Assembly: GCA_946902985.2 (NCBI GenBank)
Contig: OX336393.1
Span: forward strand, 131,158,533-131,222,532
Source: Meconema thalassinum
Lineage: Eukaryota; Arthropoda; Insecta; Orthoptera; Tettigoniidae
DNA length: 64,000 bases
Direction of reading: 5' to 3'
Shown here: positions 45,995-56,939 of the stretch, in pieces
Layout: each line of letters begins with the position of its first letter
How positions within the stretch are numbered: the first letter of the stretch is position 1
The notes under the pieces: model-generated
Databases searched by the model: none
Told to the model about the DNA's origin: nothing
Seen by the model: only the letters and a program-made list of their open reading frames with translations
Position numbers and translations under genes: made by a program

Positions 45995-48537
45995 CTATTG
46001 ATTTTTCGGCGTTTTTTTTCTGTCCTGGCGAGAAGTACCGGGCTGGTTCTGCTCCATCTCCTGCGCCGAATTTCTATTTTCCCTCGAAGTAGAGTTCCGT
46101 TCTCCCTCTTCTTGGATCTGCAATTCTCTCAGTTGTTGGAGGTACTCACGGCTCTCCCGTGCTCTTCCTTTCCAATCCCTGTCTGGCTGGTATCTAGGGT
46201 CTCGATTTCTGTCGTATCCACTACTATATCGATAGTCTCTACGGATACTTCCGTGTTGTTGATTTCTTCCTTCATTCCCTCGGCGGTTGTTTTCATGACG
46301 TCGGTTGTCGTCCGTCCTTCGGTCGAATCGCCGGTTCAAATGACTTCGCCGGTCATCTTGTTGATTTCGAGTATAAGGAGTGTTGTTCCATTCTCTCCTG
46401 TTATAACTGTAGTTGTTATCACGTCGCCCAGAGTCCTCTGTGGTTTGCGTTTGTTGTGGCGTCTGGCTCACTTTATCAACAGTCGTCAGATTTATATGTC
46501 TATCCTCGCGCCTATCAGTCTTCTGCTGACGGTGTGTAGGGAACTGTTCTGTGTTAGCATCCAACCTTCGCAGTATCTGGTCACACTGCTGGAAAGTGGA
46601 TGCCCCTGCAGCGATCAACACACGTTGTACGTCCGCAGGGTACTGCCAAACAATTGTGTTCACCAAATCTTGTTCGGACAACGGAGGCTGAAGACAACGA
46701 AGCTTCGCAAGCTGTATTGCGAAGTAATTCGCATAACGAGTAGGTGTATTGGAACTGTACCTTCGAGTGTACATCTCAGCTCGGATGCTCTGCTGGATGT
46801 CGCTCGACCAATATGTTCTTAATAATGCTTCCTTAAAGTCCTGGTAGCCTGTAAACGAGTATCTGAATGCCCTGAACCAGATACTGGCTTGTCCCTCTAG
46901 CAGTCGCTCTATAACTCTTAGTTCCCTCTCTGGAGTTACCATAGTATCACGTAAGTAGCTTTCGACATTGGCTAGGAATTCCACTGGAGTGACACCACTT
47001 CCAGTTCCTGAGAAGCGAGCTGGTTGCTCCTCTCTTGAACGAATTATGGTGACATTCCCTGCGTATGCGCGGGTCTGAACGTATTTTGCATGTTACTCTG
47101 CGTAGGAGTGTTAGTCTCATGACTAATTCGATTAGATGCTGGTTGAAACGGATGAGCGTCAAAGTTCAAGGTCTGACCTTGCGCTGAATTAGTGAATTGT
47201 GACGGTTGCGATTCCATAGGCGCGCTGGGTTGGAAATGGGTAGGCATCATTCCTCCTGATTGAGATATAGGCGTTTCCTGAGATTCTCCTATCTGTGGGT
47301 GTACGTATCTCTCTCTAGGAATCGTCTCGAGTCTGTCCAGACGTCTTTCTATTACTTCAAGTCCTGGGATGGTTCTGGCTGCGACTTTGTTGCCTAAGTC
47401 GTTCAATTGCAGCTCGATCCTGTCGACCTTTCCCTTGAGGTTTGTGTCTACCTCGCGTATGGCCGTCCTAAGGTTATAACTGAGGTCTAACCTCTCGGTC
47501 ACCGCGACTTCCTCAAATCTTTTTTGTAAGGAATCGATCTCTCCTTCAACTCTGGACATATTTTCTTGGATTTTACCCACATCGTCTCTAACATCGGCTA
47601 CCTTAGCCTCGACTGTGGTCTCGTGTTCGTTGAGGTCACCTCTCAATAACATGAGGTCAATTTTGTGTTCCTCACGATGAACATCAACTGTCTCACGTAG
47701 ACTGGCTACGGTTTCCGTCTATTCAGAAATGTTTCTCCTGTTGGTGTTGAGTTCTTCTTTAACCTCCATCATGCCATCAACGATAGTCTTCACGTTGTTA
47801 TTAACGGCATTGGCAGCTCCCCTCATCAAGTTTAAACCAATGTTCATGGTTGCCATGTCCTTTTTCACATTGCCGATAAATCCCTCGACATGATCTAGTC
47901 GAGTCCCGAATTCTTCCCTAGTATGTTCCAGATCAGCTCTCATGTCTATCTGGACTCTATTCAAGGTTGTCTGAATTTGAGCTGTGTGCTCCTCCAATCG
48001 GTTTTGCACATCCTCCCTAGCTCTATTCATCTGGTCGGTTAAGCAATCTACGCGCTGGTTAGCCTCCTGATGGTGTCGTATGACATCAACCCTAACAGCT
48101 GCTAAACCTGCCGTCAGATCATTTCTCGCTTCGACCCTATATGTGTCCATGTCTGCCCTGACTTGAGTTAAATCAGTCCTAACATTGTTAACTTCTAGCC
48201 TTACTTGATCTACATGACCACTAACATTGTTGACCTCCTGTCTAACCTGGTCCACATGACCACTTACATTGTTTATAGACTGAGTTTTAATCTCTAAGTC
48301 CTGTCTTACATTGTTTATAGACTGAGTGTTGACTTCTAGGTCCTGTCTAACTTGATCTATATGACCACTTACAGTATTGACAGCCTGAGTATTTTGACCC
48401 AAGTCACCCCGGACTTCACCTAGGTCAGCAGTGATTTGTTGGAGGTTAGCATTCACTCCTGCCATCATCTCTCCAAACACACGACGAATAGTTTCCTCAT
48501 CCATAGATAAGAAATATATGAGAAAGTGAGGGATCAA
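45995..48537 (-). pseudogene. gag: Gypsy-B Gag, long coiled-coil type, interrupted
   Basis: Gag of unusual length (about 840 codons if continuous). The likely start is the Met of MDEETIRR at 48504. Residues ~20-270 are predicted coiled coil with 14-residue tandem repeats (VNNVSGHVDQVRQE-like, 42 bp each). An in-frame TAG at 47719 interrupts it; the same frame continues to 47044 (more coiled coil, then a Gln/Pro/Ser-rich linker). A frameshift near 47044-47090 leads to the capsid part (ARFSGTGSGVTPVEFLANVE, WFRAFRYSFTGYQDFKEALL). The C-terminus is Arg-rich without a CCHC zinc knuckle. Ends at TAG 45997-45995. Confidence 0.85.
46012..46019 (-). promoter_or_regulatory. Candidate -1 frameshift site, gag to pol of Gypsy-B
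   Basis: A8 run read in the gag frame as (ag)A AAA AAA ACG, a homopolymer slippery heptamer, 5 codons before the gag stop. The pol frame is -1 relative to gag and is open across the overlap into the protease. Slippage on A-rich heptamers is a known retroelement mechanism; use here is inferred. Confidence 0.5.
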
Positions 48538-48923
48538 TTTCTACTGGAACTTACAGCTATGATTAGTTACTTGGTGGTATAAAGCTTGCTTCATTTATAT
48601 AAATATCACGAGTACAGCTGGAGTATGCAAACTAAGTGCTTCTACATTTACAAAGACAACGGTGAGCAAAGCAAAGTATAACATTTACTTATGATGAGGC
48701 ATCATCAAAGAAAATCCTATCCTTCATTTATCTAACACTAAAGCCTCACCCCATGGACTTCTATCAAACATGAATGTCATGCGGTCAATTGATCTGCAGT
48801 ACGACTTTCTAAGTTCGTCCCAGTCCTGGTAATTTACCATTAACCAACATTAAGATCCTCAAAAATAACATGGTACTGAGGGTCACCACGTTAACGTCGG
48901 CACATGAGTTGGGCGCCATTTTA
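48538..48923 (-). other. Gypsy-B leader with tRNA-Lys-type primer-binding site
   Basis: Minus strand TGGCGCCCAAC at 48918-48908, seven bases from the LTR end; this 11-mer matches the tRNA-Lys primer-binding sites known from gypsy and several retroviruses. The rest is untranslated leader. Confidence 0.8.
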
Positions 48924-51900
48924 AGTAACCGTTCGGTCGGAGGTTGTTAGGAATAGCCAACAACCGCGATGACTTCCCTAACATCTCACCCGTCGAGCAC
49001 ATAAACAAAAAAATTACCGAGAGGATCAGGTGAACTTCCATAAAGGCTAAAGCGGCACGAGAGTCCGTAGTCCACAGGGATCGTGGTACATGGTGACGAT
49101 GGTCATAGACTGCCTAAGGAAAGGTTCACCTTAAAACTAGACTGAGAAAATAAACATCCAGACTTATGTAAAACACCGTGAAAATTTATTTATAAAATTC
49201 ACAAACCCCTAGCCTAGTTCGGAGGGTTACAATCGGCTAGTCCGCAAACTAATAAATAAACAAAAGAAAATAAAGAGCAGGTCCCTACCTGAGAAGTCAC
49301 GGAAAACCCTCGCGTAATATCTAACTCACAATAATAAAGCAACAACAGCAACGCTAGGAATATGGTACAACGCAAGTTCCTAGTTCAAGTTACAAGATCA
49401 AGCTAATATCAGAATTTACATTTAACAGGGTAGCAAAACAAATCTAAGTTAGGATGGTACCATTTCGACATTTACATTTAACGTTAATTCATCTAGCTAA
49501 GTCCTATCAATTAACAAAATTTACGGCGATGACGTCCGTAAAAGAAAACAATTACATCCAAAAACTAAGCGTACAGCCATGAAAAAACAAACACTATAAT
49601 TATGCTTAATAACTATGTGCTAACAGCACACAATAAGGCAACTTGTAGGATATATACACTTGACATCATAAATAAGTAATGAAATAGACACAGTAGTTTT
49701 ATTAAAAATTCCAGCCTGCACCTTGGTTTACTCTTTGTAAGCCATAGTCATCTAATGTGTATAATTACGGTGACGAATGCGTAGTTGAGACCACGTCTGA
49801 CATCGCATGGCCTGAGCTCCACAAGCTACGAACTCTAGGTTCGCGCATGCTTCAGGTCGCTACAACAATGTCAACTGTCCTAGTCATTTCCCCACAAGGA
49901 AATTATCTTCAACTGCACAGCTATGTCAACAGTTCCAGAATGCAAAGAACAAAGTTAGATAGAAAGAATTGTTAGTTAGCCTTGTTTTACAACAATTATG
50001 CGCCTGACTATTAAGATGTCGGTTTATAGGTTTATCGTAGGTTTGTGGCGAATAACATTGACAATAGCCTGGGCACGGAGTGTCTCCACTGAGATCATTC
50101 TCCACCAAAATGCCTCGACTCAACAGTCGGAATATAATCAACGAGTACAACAACTCGGACACACACTAACACGGGTTACCAGCGGCGCTAAGCTCGCGTT
50201 CAATAACTCTGGGATAGGCCTGTACACAGCAGTTACCTTCCAATAACATCTAGTCAACGGGATCAGTCCCGGACAAGGCATACTCAAAATACCTTCATAC
50301 AATAACATCCTGCTATAACAGGGTAGCCTTCACCATACTATAGAAAACCTGACATAACTGTACCTGTCAAAAGACAGTACACGCAGCAGAGCGTTTAACT
50401 ATAAAAAAAGCGATCTATAAAACATGTGATCAAATACAAGAGTGGAAACTGATTTCCATAAGCAAAATAGCAATGAAAGGAAATGCGAATACGAATCGTA
50501 CTCTGTCCTTGTCAATAGTAGTTTTGTCTCACAATGAAGCAGGCGTGCTTTTAGGGCACTGGGTTAGATACCCAGTTTATTCAAGGCCGGCGATTTAATC
50601 AATATAAACCTGTACACCTGGCCAGTTCATAAAAAACTTTACCATAGGTTACGGACTTCTAAAGAGTCCGTGTATAAAACACACGCAATAAATCTGAGTA
50701 TAATAATATAATTCCGTCTTTCTACCAAAGACGTCTAAATGAAAGTAATCTTACAATCACTGGAGCTCTTTGCTTTAAAAATACAATTCAACAGTTGCTA
50801 GTACATCAAATAAAAACGTGTCTTACATGACACAAGCAAAAATGATAATTGTGGCGCAGATTCACTACAAAGATCCGCTTAATGATACGTTGGGAACTGA
50901 GTTCGATGCTAGGCAACGAAACATTCCTTCTAGTTGTTAGGTTCAAACTTGACCAAGAATAGCTTCTGAGCTTATCCAAAATGAAATATAATGCATTTAC
51001 AAAACTGGTAGTTACAGTCGACTACCTAAATGATACGACCGTTCTAACGACAGTCAGGGGTGTAACGAAGGATGCCTGCAAAGAATGCAGTTATTTAATA
51101 ACTAAGGCATCTGATTGCCATAACTAAAGTCAGCAAAGACTTGAAAATTACCCCATGTAGGGTTGAACAAAATAGCCTCAAAATGACTACGATCAGGTTC
51201 AGCAAAAGGTAGGCATTGACGTTCTACGACGTTCATCAGGCTGCACCAGGGCTGACCAAAATGTCTGACCCAAGGGTGTCTCACTCTAAACTGAAATAAA
51301 TGACATCTAACTAATCTAGTTACATCCCTACCTAGAAAAATGGCTGACACTGAGTGCGGTTGGTTCACAAACTACATTAAATCTACTATACCACCAGAAA
51401 CTAGAACAAGAAAGGGGTGTGACAAAAACTCACGAAATGGAGGAGCTCTCACTCAGCCCTCTATTCCACAACAAGGGTTGTACAAAATCCTCTCTGGCCC
51501 TCTGGAACGGTATCCTCCTCATCAGGATTCCCATCTGGACTCCTCCAAAGACCAGGGTTCGATTTGTCCCTGTCGACAACTTCGTGGATATGCCTGGAAA
51601 TGGCATTTTTGGCTCCTTCCTTCTCGTTCGTCGTCCTGGAAGATCCACCATCATGCTGGTTCCCGTAGAAACATCACCCTCATACCGGGATGGTATTAGC
51701 CCATGGTGACTGCTTCAATCATGGTGAAGAAAAGTCCAATCACGTGGGTAGTGAAATAAGTTGCGTAATAATCCATCCTCTCACTTTCAAAATTATAATA
51801 TTCGTCGTGAATGTTATAGGCTTCAATTGTAAAATACGACACAGCCTTAATTTTGCAGATGTGGATTAGCATGTGAGCTAACACTGTTTTATAATTCTGC

Positions 51901-52687
51901 ACGTGCTAGTGACGCTACTTTTGTATCACGCAGCATCCGTGAATTATACGACGTTTTTAAAATGAAACTTTCACTTTGGCAATTTAAATATCTCATACAA
52001 TTATAATCACACTTATTCAGAATAATTGTAACACTATTACCTGTATATTTCCACTAGGCATCTGCCCTCCACACACGCGTGGGTAAAATGTGGTGTTACA
52101 GCAATGTTGTGCAATACACTATACTTGCCAATTATTATTTCCCAAACTTCTTCTTTAGTTCACTGGGCTTCAACAACAGTGAATAATAGTATTAGCGGGC
52201 TCGATGGCACCTTATAAACACTTCCAACGCTCAACAGCGGATATTCTTCTACGTCTCGTAGGACAAATGTAATTCCACGCCTACACAAGGCGGATTCTCC
52301 AGACGCAGTGCAAGGCACTGGGTGTCTCTAGAAAGTAGGTCGTCAAAACGAAATCGCTGAGCGACTACTTACGTTCCTTTGCGTATCTGCAAGGGTATTA
52401 CCTTACCTAAAGTAAAAATAAACATTCTCCGAAATGTTTTAATAATGCAGCATGACGAAATGGAATATTCTGAGTCTTGTGGAAAGATAAAAGTTAATTA
52501 ATAAGACCTCAGATAAATAATTAGCAGTTTTCACCAAAGTCAAAAGTGCGATTCACCGCTACTTCAAAAAGGATCGCGTGATCTCTCAGCTCCACGTGGC
52601 TTCCTGGATGTGTTCAAAAGTACAACATCCCATCATAAATGCTCTGTCATAAAAAAATATCACATGAACCATAGCTCAGCGGGTTCA
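48924..52687 (-). repeat. Gypsy-B 5' LTR
   Basis: 3764 bp, direct repeat of 38926-42690 with scattered substitutions and small indels (for example AAAAAATCAC against AAAAAAATATCAC near the right end). Its inner end reads GGTTACT where the 3' LTR reads GGTTACA. Confidence 0.93.
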
Positions 52688-54177
52688 TCATGATGTTGCA
52701 AAATTTGGTAGGGATCGGATGATTAGGTTAATCGTAATTTGATTTAATCTTTGAACATTTGTGTGGCCGCCATTACGTTTCCGTCAAGATGGCGGCGATA
52801 TAAAACATGACACAGAGGTGCCCTTCGCTAGTGCTACCTCTGTACCAAATTTCGTTCTATTCGGTTTCACCGTGTTGGAATTGATAGGGGAAATCGATTT
52901 GCACACACACTTGGCCACCATCTGCAAACTATTGGGCTGATGATCTTGCAGTTTTGTCAGAATATGCTTCCCACATAAAGATATGTTGTTGCAAAATTTG
53001 GTGGAGAGTAGATTATTAGGTTGGTCGTAATTAAATTTTAGCTTTTAACATTTGGGTGGCCGCGATTACGTTTCTGTCAAGATGGTGGTGATATAAAACA
53101 TGACACTGAGGTGCCCTTTGCTAGTGCTACCTCTGTACCAAATTTCGTTCTATTCGGTTTCACCGTGTTGGAATTGATAGGGGAAATCGATTTGCACACA
53201 CACTTGGCCACCATCTGCAAACTATTGGGCTGATGATCTTGCAGTTTTGTCAGAATATGCTTCCCACATAAAGATATGTTGTTGCAAAATTTGGTGGAGA
53301 GTAGATTATTAGGTTGGTCGTAATTAAATTTTAGCTTTTAACATTTGGGAGGCCGCCATTACGTTTTCATCAAGATGGCGGCGATATAAAACATGACACT
53401 GAGGTGTCCTTTGCTAGTGCTACCTCTGTACCAAATTTCGTTCCATTCGGTTTCACCGTGTTTGAATTAATAGGGGGAATCGATTTTGACCCAAAGATGG
53501 CCTCCATCCGCAAACTATTAGGCTAATGACTTATTAATTTCGTCAAAGGATGCGTCCTTCATAAAGGTATGTTGTTGCAAAATTTGGTAGAGATCGGATG
53601 ATTAGGTTCGTCATAATTTGATTTAAGCTTTGAAAATTTGTGAGGCCGCCACTACGTTTCTGTCAAGATGGCGGCGATATAAAACATCACACTGAGGTGC
53701 CCTTTGCTAGTACTACTTCTGTACCAAATTTCGTTCCATTCGGTTTCACCGTGTTCGAATTAATAGGGGGAATCGATTTTCACACAAAGATGGCCGCCAT
53801 CCGCAAACTATTAGGCTGATGACCTATTAATTTGGTCAAAGGATGCTCCCCCCATAGAGGTATGTTGTTGCATAATTTGGTAGAGATCGGATGATTATGT
53901 TATTCGTAATTTGATTTAAGCTTTGAACATTTGTGTGGCCGCCATTACGTTTCCGTCAAGATGGCGGCGATATAGAACATGGCACTGAGGTTTCCCTTGC
54001 AATGCTACCTTTGTACCAAATTTCGTTCAATTCGCGTTCACCGTGTTCGAATTGATATGGGGCGGGGGAGGATAGATATTCAAAGTACACACACTCACAC
54101 ACACACACACACAGACTCACACACACACACACACACACACACATGCACACACACTTTTTTTCGCCCTGTGTTGATCT
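52688..54177 (+). repeat. 293-bp array, family B, right part
   Basis: Landmark GAGGTG at 52815, 53108, 53401 and 53694, and GAGGTT at 53987: exact 293-bp spacing (four intervals). Each unit is a dimer with two CGCCAT-type motifs ~146 bp apart (for example 52768, 52916, 53061). Many units contain CAAGATGGCGGCG. Ends in a long (CA)n tract at about 54088-54152. Confidence 0.9.
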
Positions 54178-54246
54178 CATAAGTCTACTTTCATTTTTGC
54201 AAAAAACGAAAGTAGGCTAAAAATAGGCTTATGAGATCACTTTTTG
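54178..54246. repeat. Imperfect palindrome joining two repeat families
   Basis: GATCTCATAAGTCTACTTTC (left) faces GAAAGTAGGCT...GCTTATGAGATC (right), a long imperfect inverted repeat at the point where family B (plus) meets the reversed family A copy. Both families end in (CA)n plus GATCTCATAAG, so this is a tail-to-tail junction. Confidence 0.75.
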
Positions 54247-55697
54247 TCCGTGTGTGTGTTTGTGTGTCCCTTATAACTTCTAAACGGCTGGAGCGATTTC
54301 AATGAATCTTGGAACGTTCATAGCACTATTCCGGACGACCCCGACCGTGCCCTTCAAATTTTGTTAGGTATCACCAATCCAACATGGCGGCTGTGCGAAA
54401 TATTTCACTAGCATTCGATATCTCCGACACTATTCCCGATATAACCCTGGAGTTTTTCTACGGTGATAAAGGGAGCTACTAGAAGTTCACCTATGTTACT
54501 ATTGAAAAACTGGTAACTACAGAACCAACATGGCGGCCGCGCGAATTTGCGACTTTTAAATAGACTTTTCTCGCGATTTAACCAACCAAACGCAATAAAA
54601 CGTGGTACAGTATATGATTATATGCATTGTAATGCACCGACATCTAACTTCGTTCAATTGTTTACATAACCACAAGATGGCGGATGTGCGAAATATTTCT
54701 CCGGCATTCTATATCTCTGAAACTATTGGCGGTATCACCCTGAAATTGTGTACGGAGATGAAGGGCACTACTGGAAGTTCATCTACAAGACTTACAAAAA
54801 CCGGTTAACTACAAAACGAACATGGCGGCCAAGCGAATTTTAAAATTTTAAATAGACCTTTCTCACGATTTATTGTTCCAAACGCAATGAAATCTGGTAC
54901 AGGAAATGTTTATACACATTATAATGCACTGATATCTAATTTAGTTCAATTGTTTACATAACCTCAAGATGGTGGCTGTGCGAATTTTAGAATGAAGTTT
55001 TTATTTCTTGAGTCGTAATCATGCGATTGAAGTGAAAGTTTGAATAATGAACCTACGCAATAATTTTCCTTTAATGGTACATGACTCTATGGCCTATACA
55101 TTTAACAATCCATCACGGCGACCATCGGAAGTATTTAGACTGCTCTGAATATCTACGAATCTATTATAGCAATCAAACTGATTTTTTTATGTTAATAGGG
55201 GCTATGAACTTAAGTTCGCCTATAGGAGTTTAAATAACCTGGTGATCACAAATCCAACATGGCGGCAACGCGAAGTGTAAATATTCACATGGACGTTTCT
55301 CGCAATTTAACGATCCGGGTGCAATGAAACTTGGTACGGTAAATCCTTATACGAATGTTAATCCACTGGCAGCTAATTTATTTCAATTGTTTCCATAACC
55401 AGAAGTTGGCAGCTATGCGAAATTTTAAAATCTCCTTGTTACTTCTTGTGTCCTAATCATGCGATTGAAGTTTGAATGCTACAAGTACACAATAATCTTC
55501 ACGTAACACTACGTAACTCTAGGACCTACATATATAAAATCGAACATGGCGACCATCCGAAATATTTAGTCGGTTCTCAATATCTACGAATCTATTACAG
55601 CAATCAAACTGAAATTTTGTATGTTGATAGTGGCAGTTGACGTAAGCAGGATATATGAAAATAGGCTGTATAGTTCTTCACGGAACTGCTTGTTTAA
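54247..55697 (-). repeat. ~146-bp monomer array, family A copy 3 (reversed)
   Basis: Reverse complement of the 23440-24940 type unit. ATGGCG-type motifs at 54384, 54530, 54677, 54822, 54969, 55115, 55259, 55405 and 55546, spacing 141-147 bp. Ends at the shared GTTCTTCACGGAACTGCTTG (55673-55692). Confidence 0.87.
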
Positions 55698-56194
55698 TTT
55701 TTTTATCGCAATTTGGAACACAAAACGTGCCCGTTTTTAAGCGTGTTTCAACCATGCGTCACATTTAAGAATTCTTATTTCAAAAAACCGTCATCACATC
55801 GAATCCAAATTTTAAGACAATATACAATATTCATTGGAATGTTTTATAACTGGTTTATTAATTTAAAAATTGTGTGTGTTCAAGAAACAAAGTTGTTTTC
55901 ATTTTTGTAAGGTAACTTTTTCTCGGCTTGGGGTGGTTGGAAAATGTAGTTCTTGGTCGCGTTGTAATCCTTATGCATCAAAACGTTGTGCTGTACGACT
56001 GTGAAATACGTAAATTAATTCACTTATTTTATATCGGTTTGTATTTTTGTACGGGGAAATAAGAGATGGTTCACCAGCTAGCCGCTCCAGGGAATGCTGT
56101 ACAGCGTTGCTGAGATGGATCCCAGGAGAAAGCTTATTTTGCCACAGCATTTCCACAATTACTGTATTATTCATCGTCACAAAAAGATGAATCC
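55698..56194. other. Unassigned AT-rich sequence
   Basis: No gene or repeat recognised. Confidence 0.6.
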
Positions 56195-56700
56195 TTTCCT
56201 CTAACATCCAAAATCACACTTTACAAAACCTATCTCATGCCAATATTGATTTATGTACTGTACTTGAAGCAGCCACTTTAACAGCACCTGACAGTAGCAG
56301 ACTTCAAGCTGCTGAAATGAAGTTCCTTCTATCTTCTCTTCAGAAGACCAGGGGGAGAGAAAATACGAAATGAGCAAATTAGACAATAGCTCAATTTGGA
56401 GAGAAGTTTGCTCGACACACTAGAACTATCTAGATTGAAATGGTATGGGCGTGTAAAGAGAATGGCCCCTGACAGGATACCAAGATTATACTTTGATCAG
56501 GTCATCCTGGGTAAGAGACAAAGGGGAAGGCCTCGAGACATTTGGGAGAAGCAAATCTGGAGAGACTTGGCCAAGAGGGATGCAGATTGGCAGAATAAAT
56601 TGGAGCGCAGTGTATGGGAGGATCGGACAAACTGGAAGAGGCTCATTAATATCCGTACCAGGCTTTCTGGAGCAGAGAATGGATGATGATGATGATGACA
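56195..56700 (+). pseudogene. LINE C-terminal tail with (GAT)n end
   Basis: 5'-truncated LINE: KITLYKTYLMPILIYVLYL, ADFKLL, then an open stretch SLLDTLELSRLKWYGRVKRM, RGRPRDIWEKQIWRDLAKRD and VWEDRTNWKRLI. This is the familiar C-terminus of RTE/Jockey-type ORF2. It ends in a GATGATGATGATGA tail at 56684-56698, which may be its 3' repeat tail. Confidence 0.8.
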
Positions 56701-56926
56701 AAAGGTATTTCGGCTAATTTAAGTAGTTTTGTCCCTCGTGAATTGTTACACCTACAGTAAATGATGGCCACGGTCACCTCCTACCCAAATCAGAGCTTCA
56801 GTTACAAATACACCCACTAGTACAGCCATCACAATGCCACAGATTATATCAGACATATTACACACACACACCCAAGTACACGGGGCTACGTGAATGCGAT
56901 GTTATAAAGCCTGTAAATGAATTAAC

Positions 56927-56939
56927 AACATCACCCTGA
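56927..56939. repeat. 13-bp target-site duplication (left) of the Penelope-like element
   Basis: AACATCACCCTGA here and again at 58884-58896, on either side of the element. Confidence 0.88.

Larger units (their letters stand above)
38926..52687 (-). mobile_element. Ty3/Gypsy retrotransposon with very long LTRs (Gypsy-B)
   Basis: 13.76-kb minus-strand element: two direct repeats of ~3.76 kb flank 6.2 kb of internal sequence with primer-binding site, gag, pol and a purine-rich tract. The long LTRs, lack of env and gene order recall Woot of Tribolium (published with 3.6-kb LTRs), but kinship to it is inferred. Gag and pol carry several stops and frameshifts while the LTRs remain similar. It lies within a 293-bp tandem array whose phase is conserved across the insertion. 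Confidence 0.93.

Noticed and set aside
45884..46822. 312-codon plus-strand ORF
   Set aside because: It is the complement of the Arg-rich Gag C-terminus and protease start on the minus strand; its composition is that of an antisense shadow.
54088..54152. Cys/Val-rich ORF across a (CA)n tract
   Set aside because: Product of translating a dinucleotide repeat.
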